Source: Leptasterias polaris (taxonomy: Eukaryota; Echinodermata; Asteroidea; Forcipulatida; Asteriidae). From it: a stretch of DNA of 64,000 nucleotides. The notes beneath the pieces were generated by a model that saw only the letters and a list, made by a program, of their open reading frames with translations, ran no database searches and was not told where the DNA came from. The stretch is from assembly GCA_037783415.1 (NCBI GenBank), contig JAZGTN010000037.1, positions 3,224,001-3,288,000 of the forward strand, written 5' to 3'. Shown one piece after another: positions 27,801 through 39,800 of this stretch. Positions within the stretch are counted from its first letter, which is position 1; every line of letters starts with the position of its first letter. The position numbers and the translations under genes were made by a program.

Positions 27801-30800
27801 GAGACTATTGAAAAGACAGTCACTTTTGGTCAATGATGTCTTACCTCCAGTGATATTTTTTATAAGAAGGGGGATTACTGAAAAGACAGTTAATGTAAAC
27901 CATTGTCTTACCTCCAATGACGGTTTTAATGGGGGGGGGGGATATTCAAATGACAGTTAATGGTAGCCCTTGTCTTACCTCCAGTGACTGTTTTAATGGA
28001 GGGGGAGGTGTGGCAAAGAGAGTCATTTTCTTAACTATGATTGGTTTTACACAATGTTTTAAGGGGGAAATTGTGGCAAGTAAGGTCAATCAGAGTCATT
28101 TTCTTAACTATGATGATGGTTTTAAGGGGAGAATTGTGGCAAAGAGGGTCAATGAATGTCATTGTCGTAACTATGATGATGTTCTTAAGGTGGTTGGTTT
28201 TAAGGCGTGGGAGAGAGAGAGTTGTGGCAAAGATGGTCAATAAGAGTCACCGTCTTACCTCCAATGATGGTTTTAATGAGTGAGGCGTGGCCAGGGCAGT
28301 CAACGAGGGTCATCAGTAGTCTGTCATACTTCCCTCCAGCTAGGTGATCCGGGAGATCCACAGAGAACGATGAAAACCCTTCAATTACAAAAATATATAA
28401 TAATAATATTAAAGAGGTAACATGAAACTCCAACATTCCATAAACATTCTTTTGACTGTGCATCCAGAGCAAGTTCTGGTGTTATTCCTTAGTCAATTTG
28501 CCGTTTAAATCATGCAAACGTGGTCTGTGTTTCACTCGAATGGGTTTAGTCAATTGATTCCGCAAATATGGCAACCAACATGGCGATGACATATCGAAGA
28601 GAAAAAAATGTAATGTTCCAAAACGCCATCTTGACAGTGCTTTGGAGCTACGTTGATCCAGTTGGACTAATTGGTTCAGCCATGCAGCGTTGACTATGGT
28701 TAAGTCTAGTCGACTCTAGTCAGCTATTACCAAACTTGCTCCAGTGTGTCAGTAGAGTGGCCTCTGTCGATCTACTAAACTTGAGTTAAGAATACATGTA
28801 CACATGTAGTGTCATATTTCGGGAATGATCCCGACAAAAAATGGTGTAATTTTTTTCCAAAAGCTGACTTGTTTTAAAAATGGTAACGGCAGTAATCATC
28901 CTGCAAAATTATTTTGTCTGAATAAAAGTATTTTGAAAAATTTGAATCTCCAAAATCGCCTAAGGGCGACATTTTCAGATTCAAATTTCTGGGGTGTCTG
29001 TTTGTGAATGCTGCAGCGGCCAGAGATGTGGTTGATACCTGCTGTCACCTCGCTAAACAAGGATGAAAATGATGTTCTCGTTGAAAAAAAAAAGTGATGT
29101 TTCTCCCTGTAAATTTTTTTTAAAGGCACTGGACACTTTTGGTAATTACTCAAAATAATTGTAAGCATAAAAACTTACTTGGTAACGAGCAATGGAGAGC
29201 TGTTGATAGTATAAAACATTGTGAGAAACGGCTCCCTCTGAAGTAACGTAGTTTTTGAGAAAGAGGTAATTTCTCACTCAAATAATAAAAGACTTCTGGC
29301 CAGAAGTCTTTTATTATGCATCTGAAAGCACACAAAGTAATGCAACAAGGGTGTTTTTTCTTTCATTATTCTCTTGCAAATTCGATGACCAATTGAGCCC
29401 AAATTTTCACAGGTTTGTTATTTTATGCATATGTTGGGATACACCAAGTGAGAACACTGGTCTTCGACAATTACCAAACGTGTCCAGTGCCTTTAAGTAG
29501 ACACTTTATTCAACTGCAACTTCCACAGGTGACCTTTAATGTATTTTTTTTGGATAAATATGTTGCCTATAAATCAGCAGAAAGGGGCTCCTTTCTCATG
29601 AGAGCAGAGCAGGAGCGGAGGATAAGGCTGGCTGACCAATGTGTGCCTCATCCAGAGCTATCTGCATCCCCTCTAGTGCTCTGAGAACCCGTCGATAGAG
29701 CTAGGAGCAGGGGCAGGAGGAGACTCACTTATGTTGACCTGCTGAAGAAGGATGCAGCGCAACAAGAAACCGCTGAATTGAGGACAGTCATGCTGGACCG
29801 GGATGCATGGAAAGCGACCATCAGAGGCTCCTGAGATGGTGTCGGCTGAGACGACCTCACGCACTTCTACTTCTCATGAGAAGACACACCAACTGTGAAG
29901 ACACCAGATGTAGCTGAGGACCCATCTGTTTACATCGACCGGGGACTCCATCATCACATTGACCAAAACGTAACAATGACCTTAAGTTCCATCTACACAA
30001 GGTTATCTTAACCTGGTACCCATACAAAAAGTACCCACTTGATTTGTCTATCAAACATGTCCAATTTAGTACCTCAAGTTCGAAAGCCACCCTGACTACC
30101 ATTAAAGATTTCTACTGGATAATTTTAACGTTCATAAAGGTAATTTTGTAGAGTTGAGTTTTGTCCTTAATTATTTTGTTTACATGTAGGTGTTGTCTAA
30201 CTTTGATCTGTTTGTCTATGGCCTTGACCTTCTCCTCCAAGGTTCGTCAATAATTAAAAAAACATTTTCAGTCTTTACCATGTACAGTCCCCTCCCCACC
30301 CCCCAAAAAAAAAAACCAAGACAATAGCTGTTTCAAATGCTTTCCCAGTACATTTACTTTGAAGATTGATTTGAAACAAACAAAACATTTCCTCGAAGGA
30401 ATTCATTGCAAAATCACCCGTATCTAAGAGGGTTGCTTTGATTGTACAAAATTGTACACGGTCTGTAAATATAATCTGCAACCTCCAATCTATTCCTCTT
30501 ATTAAAATCAATCACTGTATCCAGTTCCAGTGCTGTTGAAGGTCATCTGGACCACAGATTAAAACGAAATTACACTACTCCAGGGACCAATGTCATAGAG
30601 CTGCTTAAAGGTGCTGCATACTGTTTGGTAATTGGAGCCTACTGATTGTGTTAATCCAATATAAATGTAGGTACATACAATAAAACTAACCTGTGAAAAT
30701 TTCACTTCAAAAGGTGGCCACGTTTTTGAGATATCAGCGAAAAACCGGAGCGATGATTTCCATGCAGGAAGAATATTCCCCATAGGAATACACAGTCTGA

Positions 30801-33800
30801 GAAGCGTTTCTGACAGAAACGCTTCTCAGATTTAAATTTTGGGGAATAAAGAGTGATATATTTTTCCATAACCGTAGTACTTCGATAATAAAAGTTTCTC
30901 AAAATTCATTATACTACCCAAAGCTGCTGTACTTCTTACCAAGTAAGTTTTTATTGCCATTAATTTTCAGACTCATTACCAAACGTGTACTGTGCCTTTA
31001 AGCAGAAAATATTGCTTAAAATTCTGCTGAGCAAAAATAAGCAGGGAACTAGTCATAAACTGTGTACATAACATGGTGTTTTGGCTGGTAATCCTTTTTT
31101 CAGTAAGTAGAATGTTACGTGCTTAGTAAAAAAAATTGCGCTTAAGCAGCTCTACGAACTTGAGCCCTGATCTCACTGTCACTACGCAAATGTTACAGCA
31201 TCAATGAATAAGAGGTTGATGTTTGACCAGCTGATAGTGCTATAAATGCCTGGGATGGGGTTTTAAGTCAAATAACCTAAGCATGGCATCACAACAACAT
31301 TGAAAATCATTGTCAACGTCACCTAGACTTGTTGACAAGTCGTTAAATGTCTGTCGCGGTGTTAGCGAAACGGCTCTCTCGCAATATCCCGCAAGACTGC
31401 TGCTCTGCCCGAGACTACTCGCGCAAACGTGTAATGTGCCTTTAAGCAGAAAATATTGCTTAAAAAATTCTGCGAGACTACATTAATGGCAAAGAGTCGG
31501 CAGCCAGCAACTTTAGTCTGTATTACACTGGACAGTCACCGTGACAAAAATTAACGACTTTTCCACAAGTCTAACATCACCCAGATACAAAGATGTTCAC
31601 TCAGTGTTCTCCACACACGTATTTTGGGAGGGCGGGCCGCCCTCCCAAAGTTTTAGGCCGCCCTGCCAAAGAATTGGCCGCCCTGCTAAAATCATTGAAT
31701 TTGTTCTCAATGTACCGTGCGTTGTTAACCGATCGTTGAATCTCCCGACGATTTTATTGCAATCTAAGTTCTAAACAACGGAACCTTTTATCACAAATCC
31801 ATGAAAATGGTTGCTGATAGAAAAAGTATTTAAGGGCAGAAATTAGGGGATAAGATCGTCCATAAATGATATATATTTTTTTTAATGTTATTTTTTTTTT
31901 TCGTTTTGAAAATTGCACGTGTAGGCTATCCGATCACCACCAATGCATATCCAGCTTTCTAAAACCCAACACTGTGCACAAAGCAAAATGTATAACAAAT
32001 TGTAGGCTTTGAATTGGTTAACAAATAAGGTTGTTCTGACTGAAATGGATGAACATCATTCTCCTTAGATAGTGTCAGGCCCAGGGAAATAACATTGTTT
32101 TTAAGAAAAGGATTATCTCAAGCGTTTTTTGCTTTCATCACGTCCGATGATTTCATATATACCAATGGGCGCCATTTTGACGACGTCATACCGACACGCG
32201 CCATTTTGATTACGTCATGCCGCCCTCCCAAGAAAAAAGTCTGTGGAGAACACTGTTCACTATAAAGTGCATACAACCGGACAAGCCATTGGTTCTGGAG
32301 ATGGTAAATTGGTATTTTACTCTGCAAAAAAATTAAACATTGGCCTGACATTTTCCTAGTACAGTCTTCTTCAATGGCAACACAAGTTACACAACACACA
32401 TAAACAAGTATACTGTTGTAACAAAAGCAGTCAATCGGAAAAAAATGTAAAGAGAAACAGGCAGAAAGCACAGCAAGGGATGAACAATGAAGAAGGCGAC
32501 AAAGGGGATTGGGGGAAGAGGTTGGTATTTTACTCGTGTGACAGATAATTCAACTTTACACATCTCAGACTGCGTCCATGTCCATGTCAACATGTCACGT
32601 CCATGTCAACATGTCACGTCCATGTCAACATGTCACGTCCATGTCAACAATAACAGTGCAGATTGTTTGATTGAAATGGGAATCCTTATAAATCGGGCAT
32701 TATGTCAGAGTTGGACATCATAATTGCCGCTGATAATTGGTCCGTTGGGATGAGAGGCAACAATTTATCAGTTTTCTCACATCTGGGTACGCATTTCATT
32801 TGTGGTATGGCAGTCAAATATGAGAGACAAGACAGACGGTGGACAAATCTTTTATGTTATGACAAGAAGCAAAAACAAAGAGGACGACTTTGCATCTTGA
32901 CCACATTAGCAGTTTTTAAGTTTTCCCTAAAAACTATTTCAACATATGAAAGGGCACGCAGGCTTATAGTGAAATTAATTTGAGTGGATTATTTTTGTTC
33001 ATGGCCCAACATTTCAACCCTGGCGGAGTCTTTCTCAAAGGCTACTATAGCCTGTGTTAGCATTTCAAAAAGAATCTGCTATACAGCACCAAAACTAGGG
33101 CAAAAGGGGTTACTTCATCTTTTCTAGGGGGGCATTTCTGGCAAATTTAAACTGTAGTTAAACACTCTTTTTATGCCATGTACTCTTTTTTTTGGAAGAT
33201 ATCTGTCAAGGAGGTCAAAACAAATTCATTTTCTGTGTGTAAATCGAAAAATAGTATTAAAACCCTGCAATTACTACATCAAAGCTCATTAAATGTAACT
33301 TTTTTATTTGAGTGATTTTAATAAAATAAGTCCAGATTTCAAATGGGGGGGGGGGGGGGGGGGGGGTGGGGGCACCCAGGAGCACATACATCGATTGAGT
33401 GCCCAATAAAAACAACAAAACCAACAACAACAATTGAATCAGCTCGAACTGTTTTCAGTATAAGCCTGCATGTCCGTTCCTAGGGCGGAACAATTTGGGT
33501 TGGTTTCAGGTACTTTGTAACCATTGGAAAAACTGCTAACAAGGTGGTTGCCAAGTGATCCCCACTAATGTGCGCCTCGTCAATCAACATTAGCGTTTCT
33601 CAATCACAATTTGCCTAGTAGTAGTAAACTTGGATCCATTCATTTTCCCAGACTCATAGTCCTTGATAATCTCAAACACAACCTACGCTCCATTTCACAA
33701 AGCACTAAAGATTGATCTAAGCCAAAGAATCAATCTTAATTGCCAAGCAAAATAATGTCTAAGATCTGTAGGTTATTTTTTCTTTGCTCTTAATCAAGTA

Positions 33801-36800
33801 AGTTTTTATGGTCATTAATTTTTAGGGTAATTCAGGGCTCAAATTTTACACCTGACCATAGGCCCAAGGCCAGTAGTTTTAGTGTTGGGCCAGTAAACTT
33901 ATGACCTAACAAGTCTGATGGTCTTGTGTTTCTAAATTGAATAACAGAAACAAATTATGTTCCAAGTGTTGACTTTGGGTCTAATAAATTATCTTTCAAT
34001 TTTATGAGTAATCAAGTATACTCTTCTCTTACTTGTCTCAGTTCGGGTTCATATAAAAGCAGTCAAATGCATGTTAAACTGTGTCAGCAATTTTTTTGTA
34101 TTCACATTTTGAATCTGGTCTTGTAAAAAAATGTCTGGTCCAGTAAAGATTTTGAGTAACAAGCCCTGTAGTCTTGTGGATTTTCTTCCCAAATTCGAGC
34201 CCTGTAATTACCAAAGGTGTACCCTTTAACACACAACAGTGTATGAGTAAAACACAAGTTATTACTTAAGTTGTCTTTATCCCCAATAGATCGATCCATT
34301 AAGCCCCGCCTCCTTACGAGTTGACCAATCACAGCCGCGAAACCCGATCACCATTAGTGCAAAGATCACCAAACGGCTCAAATGGTGATCAGATTTCGCG
34401 GTTGTGATTGGTCAATGAGAAATGGGCGTGGCTTAATGGATCGGTGTATTGTGAATTTAACATCTTTTTATATTCTTCAGATGGTTACATTTCTCGGGAC
34501 CAGTGGAATGAACTTTATCATCAATAAGGTTTCAAAATCAAACTGATACAGTTCTTTTCATAATTAACAATCCTGTTCTACATGTTCTAGGCTTGGACTT
34601 GGACTGATGGCAGCAGAGACAGCGGTCTAAATGGTTTGCGTGTGGAACTCAAATTCTTTCACGACTAAACAAACACTAAATTTCAACCGCTTGAAGATGA
34701 AACGCATTGTACCCAGTGACGGAAGGCTGAGCATGTAGGATGTAAGAAAGCTCTCAGGGAGAAACAGTTATGTACCCAGCCTCCATAACTCTTGGGTTAT
34801 GTGTTTGTATAACGGAAGATGTACATTTGTACTTTGTACCACACAATCTGTGACATCCTGCCTCAAAGTGCATTTGGCATCTGCTATTAACACTACTCTC
34901 TGACCATTTAATGGCATCCTCATTGGTTTTGAATGATGCATGCATTAATGCCACCTTGCAATGTGGTAAATGCATCCTACACAGTACACAGTCAACCCTC
35001 AAATTTCAAAATCATCCCATTTGGTTTTGGATGATAGATCAAAAGTATGCTAGCCTGCAATATGAAACAATGTGGTAAATGCATACTACAGTCAACCCTC
35101 CTACTGTTTAACCATTCAATGTCATCCACTGTGGTTTTACACGATAGATAAAATATGCACGCCTGCAATATGATACCATGCATTGAATGCATCACATAGT
35201 ACACAGTCAACCCTCCTACAGTCTGACCATGCCTCCTTTTCTACTCTTTAACTCCCTAGTAGATCCTTGTAATGTGATTGGAGGATTGTAGATCATGCGA
35301 TATTCATTATTCACACCATTCCATGCCTACATGTACAAGTAGGCCATTTAAAAGCGTGCGTTCTGGTACTATTCAGCATGCATTATTGTTCCATCCTTTT
35401 TGCACTATTGCACCCTAGACCACCACGAGTTTGTACGCGTAGGCTGGATGATCAACTTGCGATAAGTGTCTATGTTGACAACTATCACCGCGAGACCGAC
35501 TAGGCCTACAAACCGGCCTTTCACAGCTGTACAAAATGGCCTCGTAGTGGATGCCACTACAATCTTGTGCATTTTGGTATTTGGTTTTTCCTCCAAAAGA
35601 CAAAGATCTACCTGGGTGTTATGTAAAACAAATAATAAATGTTTTGCATTCATGCATTAACCCTCTTGCTGTCTGACCATTCAATACCATTCACTGTGGT
35701 TTTGAATGATAGATAAGCTACATGTATGCCAGCCTTGCAATATGATACCATGAGGGAATGCATGTACACAGTACACAGTTAGTTCTGTGCACAGTTGTGC
35801 CACCATACACAACTTTGGCAGTTGAATGGTTTCAAATGGTTGGTCAACTCACTTGAAAATGTTGCGAACAGTAGGAGGGTTCATTCATTGAAAGATGGAA
35901 TATGTTCCATTCAACTCCGTTTTGCCCGATTGAATGGAAAATTCCATCTTTCAACTCATAAAAATAATCTCACTCACCATTGCTTTCATAAACATTCATT
36001 AGATGATACTGTGGTTTTGAATGTCAGCCTGCAATATTATGATATCAAGTAGTGCATGCATCTACACAGTCAACACTCACTGTCTGACCATTCAATCTAC
36101 AGTCAACACTCACTGTCTGACCATTCAATCTACAGTCAACACTCACTGTCTGACCATTCAATCTACAGTTTCTGTTGGAAATGATAGATACATGTAACTA
36201 CCTGGAATACACAATCTGAGAAGTGGTACGGCTGTAACGCTTCTCAGATTCAAATTTTTATGGGATAAAAAGTGATTTATTTTTCCTTAACCGAAGTACT
36301 TCGAAGTGAAAAGTTTCTCACAATGCATTATACTATCCAAAGCTGCTGTACTTCTTACCATGTAAGTTTTTATTGCCATTAATTTTCAGAGTCATTACCA
36401 AACGTATACAGACCCTTTAATCTACCATACATCAAACCCATGCAGGTGAATGGTTTATAATAATTGGTCAACTGACAAGCCTCTACACTTAGAAAATAGC
36501 AAGCAATGCATTTCAGCATCTTTTAGTCAGCCTCAACATTATTCCCACTGTTGTACAATCTCGCTGCGCCATTTTTCCCCCCAGAATGCCTTGCTCGATC
36601 ATTACCCCTGGAAGTGTGACTTCAAAATATCCAAATATATTGGATATAATCAGTCCTGTGGTTGATCCAATCTACGTGTGCGCTCAAAATGGTAGCCCAC
36701 AAAAGAGGCATCATGGTCATAGAGCAGCTGGTCCCCTCTTGTTCTTCGTTGATCTGTGACATGTCTAGCTAGGGTGACCATGTGAAAACATGATCCATTT

Positions 36801-39800
36801 GAGGGTGATTGTTTTTAAAATACTTGCATGTTGACATGTGCGACTCAGCATATTAAAGCGCCCTACTAGGTGTTACATAATAGACCTTATGCATTTACGT
36901 CACCAAGCCGCCATCTTAGAGGTAAACTGATGATGAAACAATGGAAACGCGCTGATTTGTACGCGCGGCGCACAGGATTGGCCAATGAACATCTTCCTTT
37001 TGACCTCTAGGTGAGGGCGCCCTACTCAAATGACGTCATATGCATAAGGTCTATAAATGGGTCTCAAAATTCATTGACTTAAAAACACCTGTCTGGTAAT
37101 AAATAATGATCAGCACTTTGAGACACCCATACATGTAGATAAGGAGGGGGCGATATAAATCTAGTTATTATTACTATTTTAAAAGCTTTTTTTAAACACT
37201 TTTTTCCCCAGCCAACTTGTATCCCAGTGCCTCATTGACTCCTGTTTATGGAGCAAAAGACATATTTTCAGATAGCATCTCAACTCTTTAGGAGTATTAT
37301 TATTATTATTACTGGTTTATTCAAATCTGCTCGTCGCAGCCGGCAGGCTGAATTAAAATACAGATTTACAATAAAAATATAATAGTACAGCAAAACGTGT
37401 ATACAATAGGAACATTAAAGATTTAAAAGCAAAAGACAACCAACAAGCAAACAAACAACAAACAAACAAACACCCCAACACCCCAACAAACAAACAAACA
37501 AGGACAATACAACACTGAGCAGACAGACAAACAGCAGACAGGGGAAAAACAAAAATATATATATAAATATAAAAAACACATGAAGAAGGCAAGAGAAAAT
37601 CTAAAAAACAAACTAAAACATACAGGGAATAAAAAGGTGTTATGAGTACATGTATGCAGCTATATTAGACCGGGAGCCCAGGGGGGTCAGCCTAGCTGGA
37701 AAGTTAACCAATTTTCATGTATGCAGCAATGGTCCATGTACATGCCCTTGTAAGGAAATGGACGTCTGCCGAGCACACTCTGGTGGGTGTGGTCAGGGGG
37801 GCCATCGGGGAGGGCCCAAAAAATGAGCTAGATCAGCTGGTGAGTTAACCAGATGAAACCTGTTGGAAAATGTTCGGCATAGTCCCAGATATCATGAATG
37901 GTCACTGCCAGACATTTTCGGTGGTGGGGGGTGCCTGCCAGACGTACATAACCGGCACCTCAGAATTGAGCTAGATCAGCTGGAAAGTTAACCAGATGAA
38001 ACCTGTTGGAAAATGTTCGGCATAGTCCCAGGTACCATGAATGGCCACTGCCAGACATTTTCAGTGGTGGGTTGTGCCCGCCAGACACGCCCAAACGGCC
38101 CCACCCCCAAAATTGAGCTAGATCAGCTGGAAAGTTAACCAGATGAAACCTGTTGGAAAATGTTCGGCATAGTCCCAGGTACCATGAATGGCCACTGCCA
38201 GACATTTTCAGTGGTGGGTTGTGCCCGCCAGACACGCCCAAACGGCCCCACCCCCAAAATTGAGCTAGATCAGCTGGAAAGTTAACCAGATGAAACCTGT
38301 TGGAAAATGTTCGGCATAGTCCCAGGTACCATGAATGGCCACTGCCAGACATTTTCAGTGGTGGGTTGTGCCCGCCAGACACGCCCAAACGGCCCCACCC
38401 CCAAAATTGAGCTAGATCAGCTGGAAAGTTAACCAGATGAAACCTGTTGGAAAATGTTCGGCATGTCCCAGGTACCATGAATGGCCACTGCCAGACATTT
38501 TCAGTGGTGGGTTGTGCCCGCCAGACACGCCCAAACGGCCCCACCCCCAAAATTGAGCTAGATCAGCTGGAAAGTTAACCAGGTGAAACCTGTTGGAAAA
38601 TGAGCTTGACAGAAATCTGTGAATCTTAATTTTGTTTCTTTAATCTGTGGATTTGAAACGGGGTTTGAATTACCTGCATGGCCCAATGATTGTCACCCTC
38701 TTTTAAATGATGTCAGCTCTGGCAGGTAAACTAGGAAACTACCGTACTAAGTGAGTATGAAACTAAACCAGCATCGTTATGAGTGAGATCATGCCATGTT
38801 ATATATTTTTTATTTATTTTTATTTTTTTTTTTGGGGGGTGGGGGAATACATAAAATTGTTTTAAGGATGTGTACAACATTAGTAATTGCCAAAGACCTG
38901 TATCCACACTTGATGTGACCCAACATATACATGAAATAACAAACCTGTGAAAATTTAAGCTCAATCGGTCTTCTGAGTCATGAGAAAACAGTGAAAAACC
39001 CCTTTATGTGTTTAAACTTCTTTTCAAACATCGGAATTTATCCTGCAGGATAAAGATTATTATTTTACTCATTTCCTGAAAACTTTGGCATTTCAAGCAA
39101 AACTATTTCAAGGGAAGTTTTCCACCATGACCATCTTTATACCATGTAAGTTATGTGCAAATCTGTGAACATTTATATTTTCATTCTTACCAATGTTGTA
39201 CACACCCTTTAAATTGGTATTATTAACTTTAACATTTACTTTGTAGTTGATTTACACATGTCCATATCAGCATACCTGTTTAACTGGAATTGAGAAACCC
39301 GAACAGACAATCTCAAAAAAATTTCCATTGTTGAGGCTCTTAACTTGTAGATTGGATTGCTTAATAGTGTCAGTATAATTTATTGTTGGGCTGCCTATAA
39401 CTTGATAAAACCTACTGGAAAATGCTGATCATAACTCCATAACCCCCCCCCCCCCCCCCTTCGATCCCAATAGATTGTTTTCTCCTACAAATAACCCTCC
39501 TCTTCCTCCTCTGAATCTGAGTCTTCGTTCCACGCTTCGTCGTCAGTTTCTTCATCTAACTCGGACTCGCTGTCAACTTCGACCTCCATGTCCTCGCCGT
39601 TACTTGCATTTAGTGTAAATAAATTGTCTGGTATGGCCGGCCCCTCAAACCAGGTTGGCTTCAAGAGGTTGTCATTCACACACCATCCATAATCGGTAGG
39701 TGACAAACCGTCCCCAGGAGATGCTGTCACAGCCTGTGTCCACAATGCTGTAACATACTGTGCTCGTCGAACCTTCATTTCAAGGGTCGGACGACAAGGC

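Larger units (their letters stand above)
20261..28258 (-). other. EEFSEC intron 3
   Basis: 8.0 kb, GT-AG. It contains SINEs (20493-20580, 20672-21060, 24479-24847), MITE pieces (21623-21835, 22086-22235, 23595-23910, 25030-25228), a 21-bp minisatellite (22687-22787), two TA-flanked elements (25831-26540, 26807-27034) and the exon-3-derived array (27735-28258). No conserved exon was found. Confidence 0.85.

Noticed and set aside
37960..38550. 196-aa ORF of four 49-residue repeats (and a 147-aa mirror at 41401-41844)
   Set aside because: The 147-bp minisatellite unit is a multiple of three, so one frame stays open by chance. There is no start context, and codon changes are not biased to synonymous sites.
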